From positions 14,990,106-15,054,105 of the forward strand of contig NC_045141.1 of assembly GCF_008831285.2 (NCBI RefSeq): 64,000 bases of DNA, read 5' to 3'. The translations under genes and the position numbers were made by a program. The notes below the pieces were generated by a model. It made no database searches and had not been told where the DNA came from. It saw only the letters and a list, made by a program, of their open reading frames with translations. This stretch comes from Nymphaea colorata (taxonomy: Eukaryota; Streptophyta; Magnoliopsida; Nymphaeales; Nymphaeaceae). Below are positions 55,401 to 64,000 of this stretch, one piece after another (position 1 is the first letter of the stretch; every line of letters begins with the position of its first letter).

Positions 55401-57258
55401 ATCTTTGAGACTGTGAAATCTTTTTGAAATAAGTAACTGAATATCAAACACAAAGTTGACTTAATAATCAAGCTAGTATGCCAAAATTTGAAATTTACCA
55501 AACAAAAATCTCATTTTCTTGTAAATGGGACCGTTTTAAGTGCATTTCTTTTCATGATCATTGCAATGAAGCAGTGTCTATTTGTAAATCATCACGGGCA
55601 AGAGTCTTCGTGCAGTGCAAATAGCTGAAGTTTGTTGGTCTTGAAGGAAAAAAAAAATCATACTGAAGTTTGTTGGTTTTCAAGGAAAATTTCATACTTT
55701 CTCCTTTTTTGTGCTCTTTTTTATCTCCTTTTCATAGTCCATCAGGCATGGCCATGTATTCTGGCACAATGAAGAGGTCAAGAGGGATTTTCGTAACAAA
55801 ATGTTCCCATATTTGAGCACAATGTATGAATCCTAACAATTTGGAGCTGGTTGCCTTTTCCACATTGTATCTACATGAAATGCTTTGGTTGTGGTTGGTT
55901 CTTGCTTCATCATGAAACTGCACATTTGCTTAGGCTTTCAGAAGTTGGTTGTTTAATTGTTAATCTATTATAAATCAGTGGTCATCCCTGTTTCAGTAGA
56001 GTAACTGATTTTAGTGGCTGAAGCGTATCATTAGTATCATGTGTTGCAAATGCATAGTGGGTGCAGGCTTGTCTTTTCTTCTAATGAGGCATAGTGGGTG
56101 CAGGCTTGTGTCTTAGAAATTTACCCCCATGGTTTGTAAATTTGTAGGTAACCCCAATCTGGTTATGATGTTAGTGGCAAATAAAGCAGACCTGGAAACC
56201 AAAAGAAAGGTGCCTAGTGAGGTAAGTATACCAACTATAGACCAAACAAAATGCCACTTTACTTATTACCAACTATGCCTGTGATAGCAAAGTTCAGTTC
56301 TGATTGCCAGTTCTTTACTTTTTTTCAATTACAGGGTCATTGAATTTCTGTTTTCTCTTTCCTCAGAAAAACATATGCATAGAAAATAGTCGATGTGAAT
56401 GGAAAAAATGCATATAGTATGACTTTAATTGAATGCTGTGGTGGACGGGCGTATGGCTGAGGAAAAATCTCATGCCCCTTGACCTGTGTGACATTATCAC
56501 TTTACCAGCCGGCATTCTGTTCACCTACGGTTCTTTGAAATAGTTTTCTTCTTGTTAGAGCCAAGCTTTAAGACATGCAAACACTTGGTGGAAATTCAAT
56601 GAAATGAACAGAACTCAGAAGGTCTCTTACGTACAAACGTAAAATGCATGAATTACATGAATTTGTCGCAATAGCATCACGAGTTATCAGTGTCAACATG
56701 AGCACATTGTGCTGCACCTGCTTTTTATGATTTTGTGAGCATATGCCAAATATCCAATCATAACGCATGCCTGTGAGGATATTGACAGCTAATGCTGATG
56801 CCATTGGTCTCTTCTTCTCCTTAATAATATTTTGGTACTTTAAACGGATAGGTCCTTGATTTAGTGCGTGTTATCAGTCTTACGTAGCGGTGCCTTGTCA
56901 ACCGTTGCAGGATGGTGAAGCATATGCGCAAGAAAATGGAATGTTTTTCATTGAAACTTCTGCAAAGACTGCACAGAACGTAAATGAGCTATTTTATGAG
57001 ATTGGTAAATGTCACCATCCCTTTTTTCTTTGTTTCAAAATCTTGCTTCGTGCCAGTCATCTATCGTTTTTATTTGTACTGGATTCGGGCTGGGTAGGAC
57101 TAGCGTTGCTTTGATGGATCATGTTGACGCCATTGCTTGCACCATGCTTGTTCACAGCAAAGCGCCTGGCGAAGGCTTCTCCTGTGAAACCTGGTGGAAT
57201 GAAGTTGCACAATCAACCACAAGAAGGGAGGAGACGACTGTTCTGCTGCTCTGCATGA
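52499..57258 (+). CDS. Rab5-like small GTPase, RABF2 type
   Basis: This is a small GTPase of the Rab5/RABF2 group (ARA7/RHA1 relatives), which acts in endosome fusion and vacuolar trafficking on multivesicular endosomes. Exons are 52499-52537, 53511-53588, 53671-53838, 55138-55186, 56148-56221, 56911-57004 and 57158-57258. These 603 nt give 200 aa, the family length. Motifs in order are: P-loop [10 protein letters not shown]; switch [13 protein letters not shown]; switch [22 protein letters not shown]; the ANKAD guanine-binding motif (residues about 123-127), slightly changed from the usual GNK[SA]D; and ETSAK. The C-terminus is RRRLFCCSA, whose CC pair should be doubly geranylgeranylated. 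The tail differs from the commoner RABF2 ending, so the exact subgroup is uncertain. Intron 3 (53839-55137) is long and contains an internal duplication. No damage is seen. Confidence 0.95.
54529..54862. repeat. Diverged direct duplication in Rab intron 3
   Basis: Copy 1 (about 54529-54680) and copy 2 (about 54683-54862) share 'tccacctactactgtaata', 'gaaggcttttagt' and 'aaatcatgctgatttctc'. Copy 2 carries roughly 70 extra bases in the middle, or copy 1 lost them. Point differences show it is older than the 357-bp duplication in EME1. It is intronic and leaves the splice sites alone. Confidence 0.7.
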
Positions 57259-57723
57259 TTTATCGACTTTCATGTAACTTTTTGGCATCCTTCTGTCGAA
57301 TGACACATGAAAGTGGCATAGCTTCCACAATTATTCCTCATTCGGGGCCAGGTCTGTGGGCATTGTTGGCCGGTAGTCCTTTGTGATGGATGGGTCATGG
57401 GATGCATTTGGCTCCTTGATGGGCGGTCACTTTGATATCTTGTACATATCTGCTTGTCCTTCATTCATATCATATGCTATTTATTTTCAAATAGGCTTAT
57501 ATTGATTGAAAAGCTGATCACTTTCTTTGCTAGTTTTCGACTTGAGACAGTGACATTTTGGGGGACTTGGATTGAAGGAGAAGTTTCTCCTCTTCATATG
57601 TCCCTGAAACAAAGCTTCTAAAATATTTCAATCTTTGTTTGGGTTCATAAGTATGAAACTGAATTCCATTTCCAATTTTTTGTATTATTGAACAAATGGA
57701 GATAATCCAGTTCCAATTCAGGC

Positions 57724-57772
<49 letters not shown>

Positions 57773-59122
57773 AGTTCTCGTACTTGAAGGGGGTGGAATT
57801 TTATATGAAAGTAATAAGTTAAGAACTATAAACAGCGTGTGTTCATTATTAGCTTTGTCATATCTGAAAGTTAATGTCTGCGGAATACTGAAAATATGGT
57901 TAAGAAATGCTCAATATTTATTTTATCCAGCTTAGACACAAGACCTTACTGAACTCTATCACAGGGCGAGTCTGAATGCAAAGTCTCAGGTGTGAGATTT
58001 GATTCAGGGTTTCGACTTCAACATCCTTCACAGTTCTTTTTACCACTTGCTCTCTACGAATGGACCTTAAGGGTCCACCTGAGAGTAACAAACTGAACAA
58101 ACTCTTTCTTTCATGAATTTGCTTCAAAGATTGAGATATATTTATAAACCACTGTAACATAATGTTTTTAAATTGAGATATATTTATAAAAACACTGTAA
58201 CATAATGTTTTTAGAATGTGATCCAATCTTCGAGGCAAAATTTTAAACAGTTTTTACTGTTCCCACGGCCAAAAGGCTCCTAATCCCCTAATGGTTTGAT
58301 AGTGTTCATGTCAGACAACTTTAGAAAAATATTAAGAAAAATTCTATTTTTCAACCATATCTTTTGCCTATAATTTCAAATTTTTTTGTGTGATTTTCTT
58401 AGTAAAAGTTTACTTTGTATAAAAACCGTCGGCCTAACGTGAAAGTCTTTAACTTGAGAAATCAAAACTACTGGTTAAATTTTTTCTCAACATTATCTTC
58501 CATCACCAAATTACATTATTATTATTATTTTAGCCAACTTTTTTCCGCTTCAGGTTGAAGAAAGTGTACTACCGAGTCTAGACAATTATTTGACAGTCTT
58601 TATGAAAATTGTGGCCTTTATTAAAGAAATTGCAATTGATGGTACTCTTTTTCCAAAATTATAAGGCAGACCTGAAAAAAGAAAATTACCTACAAGCACG
58701 ATGTCTAGTGGGTTGAACAGGCCCTGTTCTTGGGTACCCAAGAACTGCCGTTAGACAAATAGTTCTTTAGCAATAGTGTGAAATGAAATTTGAGTTTTGA
58801 TTTCATTGTTGGATGGATCATTTCTTTCAGTTAATCTTTTAGACCAGGCGCCCAAATTGAAGGCTGCAAAAAGAGCCGTGTAACACGCGCTCTGTTGGTG
58901 TCTGACCTCCGAAAGATATGGTGGCCAAGATGAATGCTGTTGGTAATCCTTTCAGTGATATGATTGTGTTCTCGATCGTTGTCTTGGTAACACTAACAGT
59001 CTAAAAAAAAAAAAAATCAAATCCTTTACAAAGAACTAACAAAATTACGAAAAGATGAATGTTGGTGGTATCTCACAATTCTCTTGAAATTGTTACACTG
59101 TGATGCTTATTTTTAGCGTCCA
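57259..59122. other. Intergenic region between convergent Rab and PPR genes
   Basis: This region holds the 3' ends of both genes and no other gene that I recognise. A (GA)n tract lies at 57727-57770. An imperfect 42-bp duplication lies at about 58131-58214 (unit 'ttgagatatatttataaa...'). A 20-bp palindrome at 58726-58745 is listed separately. The PPR 3' untranslated region probably ends near 58.9-59.0 kb. Confidence 0.5.
58726..58745. other. Perfect 20-bp palindrome
   Basis: GTTCTTGGGTACCCAAGAAC is its own reverse complement over all 20 bases and has a KpnI-type GGTACC core. It lies 377-396 bp beyond the PPR stop codon. It could be chance, a fragment of a transposon end or a protein-binding site; nothing nearby decides it. 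Confidence 0.6.
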
Positions 59123-61426
59123 CTATGTCAGGAAGGCAACTTCCTGTATTTCGGGGATCATGATGGGCATACAACTTACTGCTTTTAGTTGTCCAGTCAA
59201 TTGCTCAAGTGCAGTGTAAATTTCTTCACTCTGTTTGTGTGATTTATCGGATGTAAAGAAGGTATGAACCGTTTCACCAAGTTCTATCCAACTGCAACCA
59301 GGGAACTTCTTCACTTGGTTTTCTTTCATGGAAGATCGAATTTGAGCAGCATCATGCCATCGACCTGCCTCTGCATATATGTTAGACAGGAGCACATGGT
59401 ACCCAGAATTCTCGGGCCACAGCTCCACTAGATGTTTAGCTGCAACTTCTGCCAGTTCAAGATTCCTGTGAATTCTACAAGCACCAAGCAATGCGCCCCA
59501 AATACAGTCGTCAGGTTCCATTGGCATGCTTTTGACCAGCTGAAATGCCTGATCAAGCCAACCTGCACGGCCTAAAGCATCGACCATGCAGCCATAGTGC
59601 TCTCTATCTGGACGAATGCCGTAAACGCTGGTCATGGTGTTGAAGTAGAAAAGACTCCTCTCCACTAAACCAGCACGACTACATGCAGATAAAACTGCAA
59701 CGAAGGTGACTCTGTTTGGTTTCCATCCGTCGTTCAGCATCTGTTCAAAGAGCAATATTGCGCTCTCTGGCTGGCTGCTAACACTGTAAGACGAAATTAG
59801 TGTGTTCCATGTCACATGATCCTTCACCGGCATTCCATCAAAGAGCCGCCGCGCATCGTCTAGGCATCCACATTTTGCATACATGTCAATGAGAGCATTT
59901 CCAACAATATGGTCTTCACAGAATCCTCTTCTGACAATGGATCCATGAATTGCAGCCCCTTGTTGAAGTGCTGCAAATTGTCCACAAATGTGAAGGACAG
60001 AGCTAGACGTGTACTCGTCCGGCCAAATCCGCTCGGAGTGCATGCAGTGGAAAAGCTTCAGAGCTTGATCAAAATCTCTACCGCGTACACTGCTCGATAC
60101 CATCGTGTTCCATGAAACAACATCCTTCTCATGCATCTGGGCAAACACTCTATTTGACATTCCGAAATCTCCTCTTTTTGAGTAGGTGGCTATAAGAGCA
60201 TTATTAATTGAAACATCCATCTCCAATCCAAACCTATATGCATAGGCATGGATCTCTCTCCCTGCTCTGTGGCTGCAGTAAGGAAGAAGCAAAGTAATAG
60301 AAATTTTGTTTGGTTTTTTTCCTTCCTGCAGCATCCTCCTGAAGATGCCAAACGCATCAAGCCTTTGGCCCGTATCAACGTAACCAGCTACCATTTTATC
60401 CCATAGCTCAGGACCTCTAACATGGCTTCTTTCAAAAATCCTAGACGCATATTCCATATGCTTGTTCTCTGCGTACATGGCAACAAGCACAGAGCAAATT
60501 GTCGGGTCTGAATCCATCCCCATTCGGATTACAAAAGCATGGATCTCCTTCCCGTGAACCACCATCGAAGACGACATAATCACCGGACCAAGACTATTGA
60601 TCGTGGCCAGACTAGGCCTCATTGATGTGCGCTGCATCAATCTTAGAAACTCGAACGCCATAACTCCATTACCATTGCGAACCGAACCAGCAATCAGAGA
60701 ATTCCACGTAGTCACAGACGGAACTTCACCGTCATCCTCCATCCGCATAATTAAACACAACGCTTCATTCCAATCACCATCTTGACCATAGCCAGCAACC
60801 ATCGAGTTCCAGGTCACGATATTTCTCTCAGGCATTCGATCGAACAATTTCCTCGCGTCGCCCAGCCGCCCGAATTTCCCATACATACCCAGCAAAGAGC
60901 TCGAGACAAACACGTCCGACGCAAACCCACTTTTCAGAACCAACCCATGAATCCCTCTACCAAAACCGACGCAGCCAAGAGCAGTACACGCCTTCAGAAC
61001 AAATGGGTACGTGAAATTATTGGGTGTCTGGCCAACGACGAGCATTTCTTCACAGAGCTGCACTACGTCGCCATAGCGGCCGCCGTCGCAGTACCCACGA
61101 ACCATCACGTTCCAGAAGAAAAGATTAGGCTGGGGTTCGCCGCCGAAGATGAACTCAGCGTCACGCATCTCTCCGCAACACGCGTACATGTGGAGGAGTT
61201 GGCTGGAGAGGAAGGAGTCATCGGAGAGGCCGAGTCTGAAAACTCTGCCATGAATCTGCCGTCCGGAATCGATGGAAAGCGAGCTAGCGGACTTCTGCAG
61301 CAGGCGGGCGATGGACTGTACCTCGCTTCTGAAACCTTTCTCATTTTTCTCCTTCTGCTGTTCCACCCATCGGCTGCGGATGGATGGAACAGAGAAGGAG
61401 CTTAGGCATCCGACTGCTATCACCAT
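59123..61426 (-). CDS. PLS-class pentatricopeptide repeat protein with E domain
   Basis: A predicted RNA-binding protein of mitochondria or chloroplasts. PLS-class members with E domains usually specify C-to-U editing sites and recruit a DYW deaminase in trans. The gene has no intron, as is usual for the family. The start is the ATG at 61426 (MVIAVGCLSS), giving 767 aa; five more codons are open upstream but lack an ATG. A short basic/Ser N-terminus may be an organelle transit peptide. PPR motifs of P, L and S length run from about residue 100 to 650, with typical phrases such as NLFFWNVMVRGYC, NIVTWNSMVAGYG, DVVSWNTMVSS, GNALIDMYAKCG and DHVTWNTLISSYS. The E1/E2 region covers CIWGALLGACRIHRN, HVLLSNIYAEAGRW and GCSWIEL, then HTFFTSDKSH. 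There is no DYW domain. The target site cannot be read without scoring the 5th and last residues of each motif. Confidence 0.95.
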   Translation of the reverse strand: MVIAVGCLSSFSVPSIRSRWVEQQKEKNEKGFRSEVQSIARLLQKSASSLSIDSGRQIHGRVFRLGLSDDSFLSSQLLHMYACCGEMRDAEFIFGGEPQPNLFFWNVMVRGYCDGGRYGDVVQLCEEMLVVGQTPNNFTYPFVLKACTALGCVGFGRGIHGLVLKSGFASDVFVSSSLLGMYGKFGRLGDARKLFDRMPERNIVTWNSMVAGYGQDGDWNEALCLIMRMEDDGEVPSVTTWNSLIAGSVRNGNGVMAFEFLRLMQRTSMRPSLATINSLGPVIMSSSMVVHGKEIHAFVIRMGMDSDPTICSVLVAMYAENKHMEYASRIFERSHVRGPELWDKMVAGYVDTGQRLDAFGIFRRMLQEGKKPNKISITLLLPYCSHRAGREIHAYAYRFGLEMDVSINNALIATYSKRGDFGMSNRVFAQMHEKDVVSWNTMVSSSVRGRDFDQALKLFHCMHSERIWPDEYTSSSVLHICGQFAALQQGAAIHGSIVRRGFCEDHIVGNALIDMYAKCGCLDDARRLFDGMPVKDHVTWNTLISSYSVSSQPESAILLFEQMLNDGWKPNRVTFVAVLSACSRAGLVERSLFYFNTMTSVYGIRPDREHYGCMVDALGRAGWLDQAFQLVKSMPMEPDDCIWGALLGACRIHRNLELAEVAAKHLVELWPENSGYHVLLSNIYAEAGRWHDAAQIRSSMKENQVKKFPGCSWIELGETVHTFFTSDKSHKQSEEIYTALEQLTGQLKAVSCMPIMIPEIQEVAFLT

Positions 61427-61509
61427 CCTCGCTCGCACCAAAGTTGGCTGCTGTTCCGAGTTGCAGTTACAACGTTTACAATCTTTTTGGAGAACAATAA
61501 AAGACTAGA

Positions 61510-64000
61510 TCTGTGCCCCTGGCAAATAGAACCACCTAGTCTTAAACCTCCTTGGCTAACACTTAAAGTAGTGCTTGATGTCTTCAAAATGCACTGTAGC
61601 TAAGGGAAGACGATTCAAAATTTTAAGTTGCAATCTTATCAATAAGTTGGAGACCAACGTAAGATCTTGGTAACAAAATCTGATGTTCCAGTTCCACTAG
61701 TATTCCTCCCACCTTCTTTATTAGTAAGACCAAAAACGATTGAACAAGAAAATGAGTTGGGCTTTGAAACTCTTATGAACAACATCATTGGATGAATATT
61801 GGCGGATGCCCTCAACTCATTTAGGTGCGCAGAACGATGTTTGTCATCTATCCATTACCTAAAGAAATAAATGGAAACAGAAAATGAATTTGAATTCTGG
61901 TTTGTAGAAAGCGTTTGGCTTCCCTGAGCACCAGGCTGCAAGAAATTGTGAAACATAAAATTTGCTCAGAGCTAGTGGACAATCTTAAAGTGCATTTTAA
62001 TGAAAAAATCAATCTTACAACTAATTGCAGACAGTAGAAGCAGATTAATTTGATAATTGCTGCAATCTAAAATGAATGTATCCATGAGACAAAAGCACGA
62101 CACCTCAAATGTTGTTACTCCTTTTGTGGGTGTGTTGGCTTTAGACCATTGCCTATTATTAAAAAATCGTGTTTAAAACGTTAAAAACTGACTAGCGATT
62201 TTTTTTTCAACATAAAAAAGCGAACCGTTTTTTTTCCTATTTTCTCCTCCTTTTATTTTTTCATGTTTTCTTGCAGTTTTTAGTCACCAGATTTTTATTT
62301 TCATATTTGTTGTTTTTATTTTTAAGATTTAGACAACTTTTCTTTTTGTTGTCAAAAGATTTTAAAATTTGTCAGTTTATCCTCGTGAACCTGGTTAGGT
62401 GCATATAATATCTTTGTGCATGCCACAAAAGTATGTAATGATTGAAATGCCTTCATTAAAGTAAGAAAAGGAAACTTTTAGAAAGATACAATTGGGGGCG
62501 GATTTAACACTCTTTTCCCCCAACCAAAAAACAATGCCAGTTTCGTGGAAACTTGACTTTGTGGAAACTAAGTTTTATTATTATTATTTTTTTTAAATGA
62601 TTTTGTAACTGTTGTTGTCAAAGCAGGTTTGATGTACCAAACACTCCAAAAGCCTTTTTATTTTACATAATTGATAGGTATTGGGTTTTGATGTTGTCGT
62701 CATAATTACTCTGCATCTCGGAAGTTTCAATGAAAAGCATGTTCAACTTTACCACATCCAATTTTGGGTGAGCGGGAGGGTGCCCCCATTCTCCCTGCCT
62801 TCGGGGTCTTGAGCGAGAGGGTCAATCCCACCGCTCGAAGCGAAGCCCCAAGGCCCCCTCATTCCCCTACCACATCCAATTAGTTTTCCAAAATTGTAAA
62901 CAGAAGAAATAAGACAGAAAGCCATTAGTATAATACCATGCCCTTCATGCTGCCTTTTATCTTAGCTAATTGCCTAGCATGGTGTTTTAGGAGTAGAATC
63001 CATCTTTCACAACAGCTTCTAGTGATACAAAATTGATTAGAAAGAAAGGACCATCAAGCCACGTTCGGCTGTTTGATTTCAAATTTTCTCTCTTTTTTAT
63101 GCATATATAGGTGCAAATCACGTTGATCAAAGACAACTTTTTGATAAGATGCTAAAGCCTTCATGATTCATGAAGGTAAGATGCCTTCTCTTCGAAAATT
63201 AATCTGAAATTGCCGGATCCTTTCAGCCAAAATTGAGCTTGCGTCTAAGAAGCCAAGCAAGTAACTAGGTAAGAGACGTTTTTTTTTCAAAAAAAAAAAA
63301 CTTTTACCAAGTAGAACAATATAATTCAGGTTTCCACACAAGATACGAGGAAAGTTATATCAACAAAATACTGGTTAGAAAGAGATCAACCCAAGAAACA
63401 AAGGCAATTTCACCCACATCTTCAAGTTTCCTCCGTATTTTTAGGCTCCGCTGCCATGCTCCTTCCTCAAACAAGTGATCTAATCGATGTCACTATGATA
63501 TCTCTTGGTGCAATGTGGAAGCAAATCATAACCAAGAAAGTTGAAAACCTTTGAACAAATTAGTTCAGCTTCAAGGTGGCTTTAGGATGTGAAATCTAAC
63601 AAGCTAAATACATGGGAAATCAGATTGAGCTGAAACCAATGCATTCCTAAAAAACAAAACCTTGAGACCATATTGGGGCCTTTTCCATCCTTACTAGGAC
63701 GAAAGAAGAGTGTACAATTTGAGCACACAAGCTAATATATTGGACTAAGATCTGCTCATAACTAGAGTTGAAGAATTTGAACATGCAACTAACTAGTTTT
63801 GGATTCCAAGGGAGATTCCTAATTCTAACTTGCGTTCTAGTTACCTGGAGGGTTTTGGTCGCAGCAGGTTGAGCTTGTGGCTGCTATAAGAAGCAATCAT
63901 CTACATAAGCCTAAGCATAGCGGTGAATAACGAGTCGAACCACTCGAGCTCGACTAGTTAAAGCTCAGCTCATGAATGAGTTCGAGTCGAGTCATTTGCT
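61510..64000. other. Intergenic region right of the PPR gene
   Basis: The left edge should hold the PPR promoter. I see no coding exon up to the window end. A T-rich stretch at about 62160-62390 with 'gtttaaaacgttaaaaactg' resembles a similar stretch at about 30270-30600 inside an EME1 intron. A 104-bp GC-rich insert is listed separately. The last 70 bp have repeated 'gagctcga' and 'gagttcgagtcgagtc' phrases typical of a dispersed plant repeat that continues beyond the window. Confidence 0.5.
62764..62867. mobile_element. 104-bp GC-rich insertion flanked by 14-bp direct repeats
   Basis: The 14-mer TACCACATCCAATT occurs at 62750-62763 and again at 62868-62881, exactly flanking 104 bp that are far more GC-rich than their surroundings ('gagcgggagggtgccccc', 'cgctcgaagcgaagcccc'). 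Long, variable direct repeats like this are typical of target-primed retroposition (SINE or other small RNA copy) rather than cut-and-paste elements. There is no obvious tRNA-like promoter box or poly(A) tail, so the source is unknown. Confidence 0.7.

Noticed and set aside
60782-61405. About 207-codon frame on the plus strand opposite the PPR gene
   Set aside because: It is antisense to conserved PPR motifs and has no independent support.

Overview
The window is a stretch of nuclear DNA from a flowering plant. Its genes have many introns with GT-AG borders and are families found only or typically in land plants: CCoAOMT, RALF, a DUF630/DUF632 protein, an E-class PPR protein and a RABF2-type Rab5. 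The AT-rich intergenic DNA carries many (TA)n and (GA)n microsatellites and short non-autonomous DNA transposons. I could not fix the species from the sequence alone. I saw no bacterial, organellar or viral gene set, no CRISPR array and no rRNA or convincing tRNA gene.

Layout from left to right. 1-1.4 kb is repeat-bearing intergenic DNA. 1.4-2.8 kb (minus) is a complete five-exon caffeoyl-CoA O-methyltransferase gene with lignin-type AC elements upstream. 3.1-6.6 kb is intergenic with long (TA)n tracts. 7.1-11.9 kb (minus), with a leader reaching about 14.1 kb, is a RING-H2 ubiquitin ligase of the MBR1/MBR2 type. 14.1-18.7 kb is intergenic. 18.7-23.1 kb (minus) is PRMT3, an arginine methyltransferase with an N-terminal zinc finger. 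24.8-34.0 kb (minus) is EME1, the non-catalytic partner of the MUS81 junction nuclease; its first intron holds a recent 357-bp tandem duplication. 36.5-36.9 kb (minus) is a single-exon RALF peptide hormone precursor. 37.1-41.9 kb is intergenic and carries two short hAT-type elements with 8-bp target-site duplications. 42.1-47.4 kb (plus) is a DUF630/DUF632 protein with a myristoylation signal. 47.7-51.8 kb is intergenic, with a 4 x 162-bp tandem repeat that is open on both strands and an 88-bp repeat carrying a hairpin. 52.5-57.3 kb (plus) is a seven-exon Rab5-like GTPase. 59.1-61.4 kb (minus) is an intronless E-class PPR protein. 61.5-64 kb is intergenic, with a 104-bp GC-rich insert flanked by 14-bp direct repeats.

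For each intron-containing gene the exon joins were checked by hand for reading phase, and every model closes in frame: CCoAOMT 247 aa, MBR-like 733 aa, PRMT3 646 aa, EME1 509 aa, DUF630/632 731 aa and Rab5 200 aa. The genes are functionally unrelated housekeeping, signalling and regulatory genes, as is usual in plant chromosomes. I see no operon-like or cluster logic and found no convincing new multi-gene system. The most unusual signals are the repeat structures and one unexplained cysteine-rich open stretch inside an EME1 intron.
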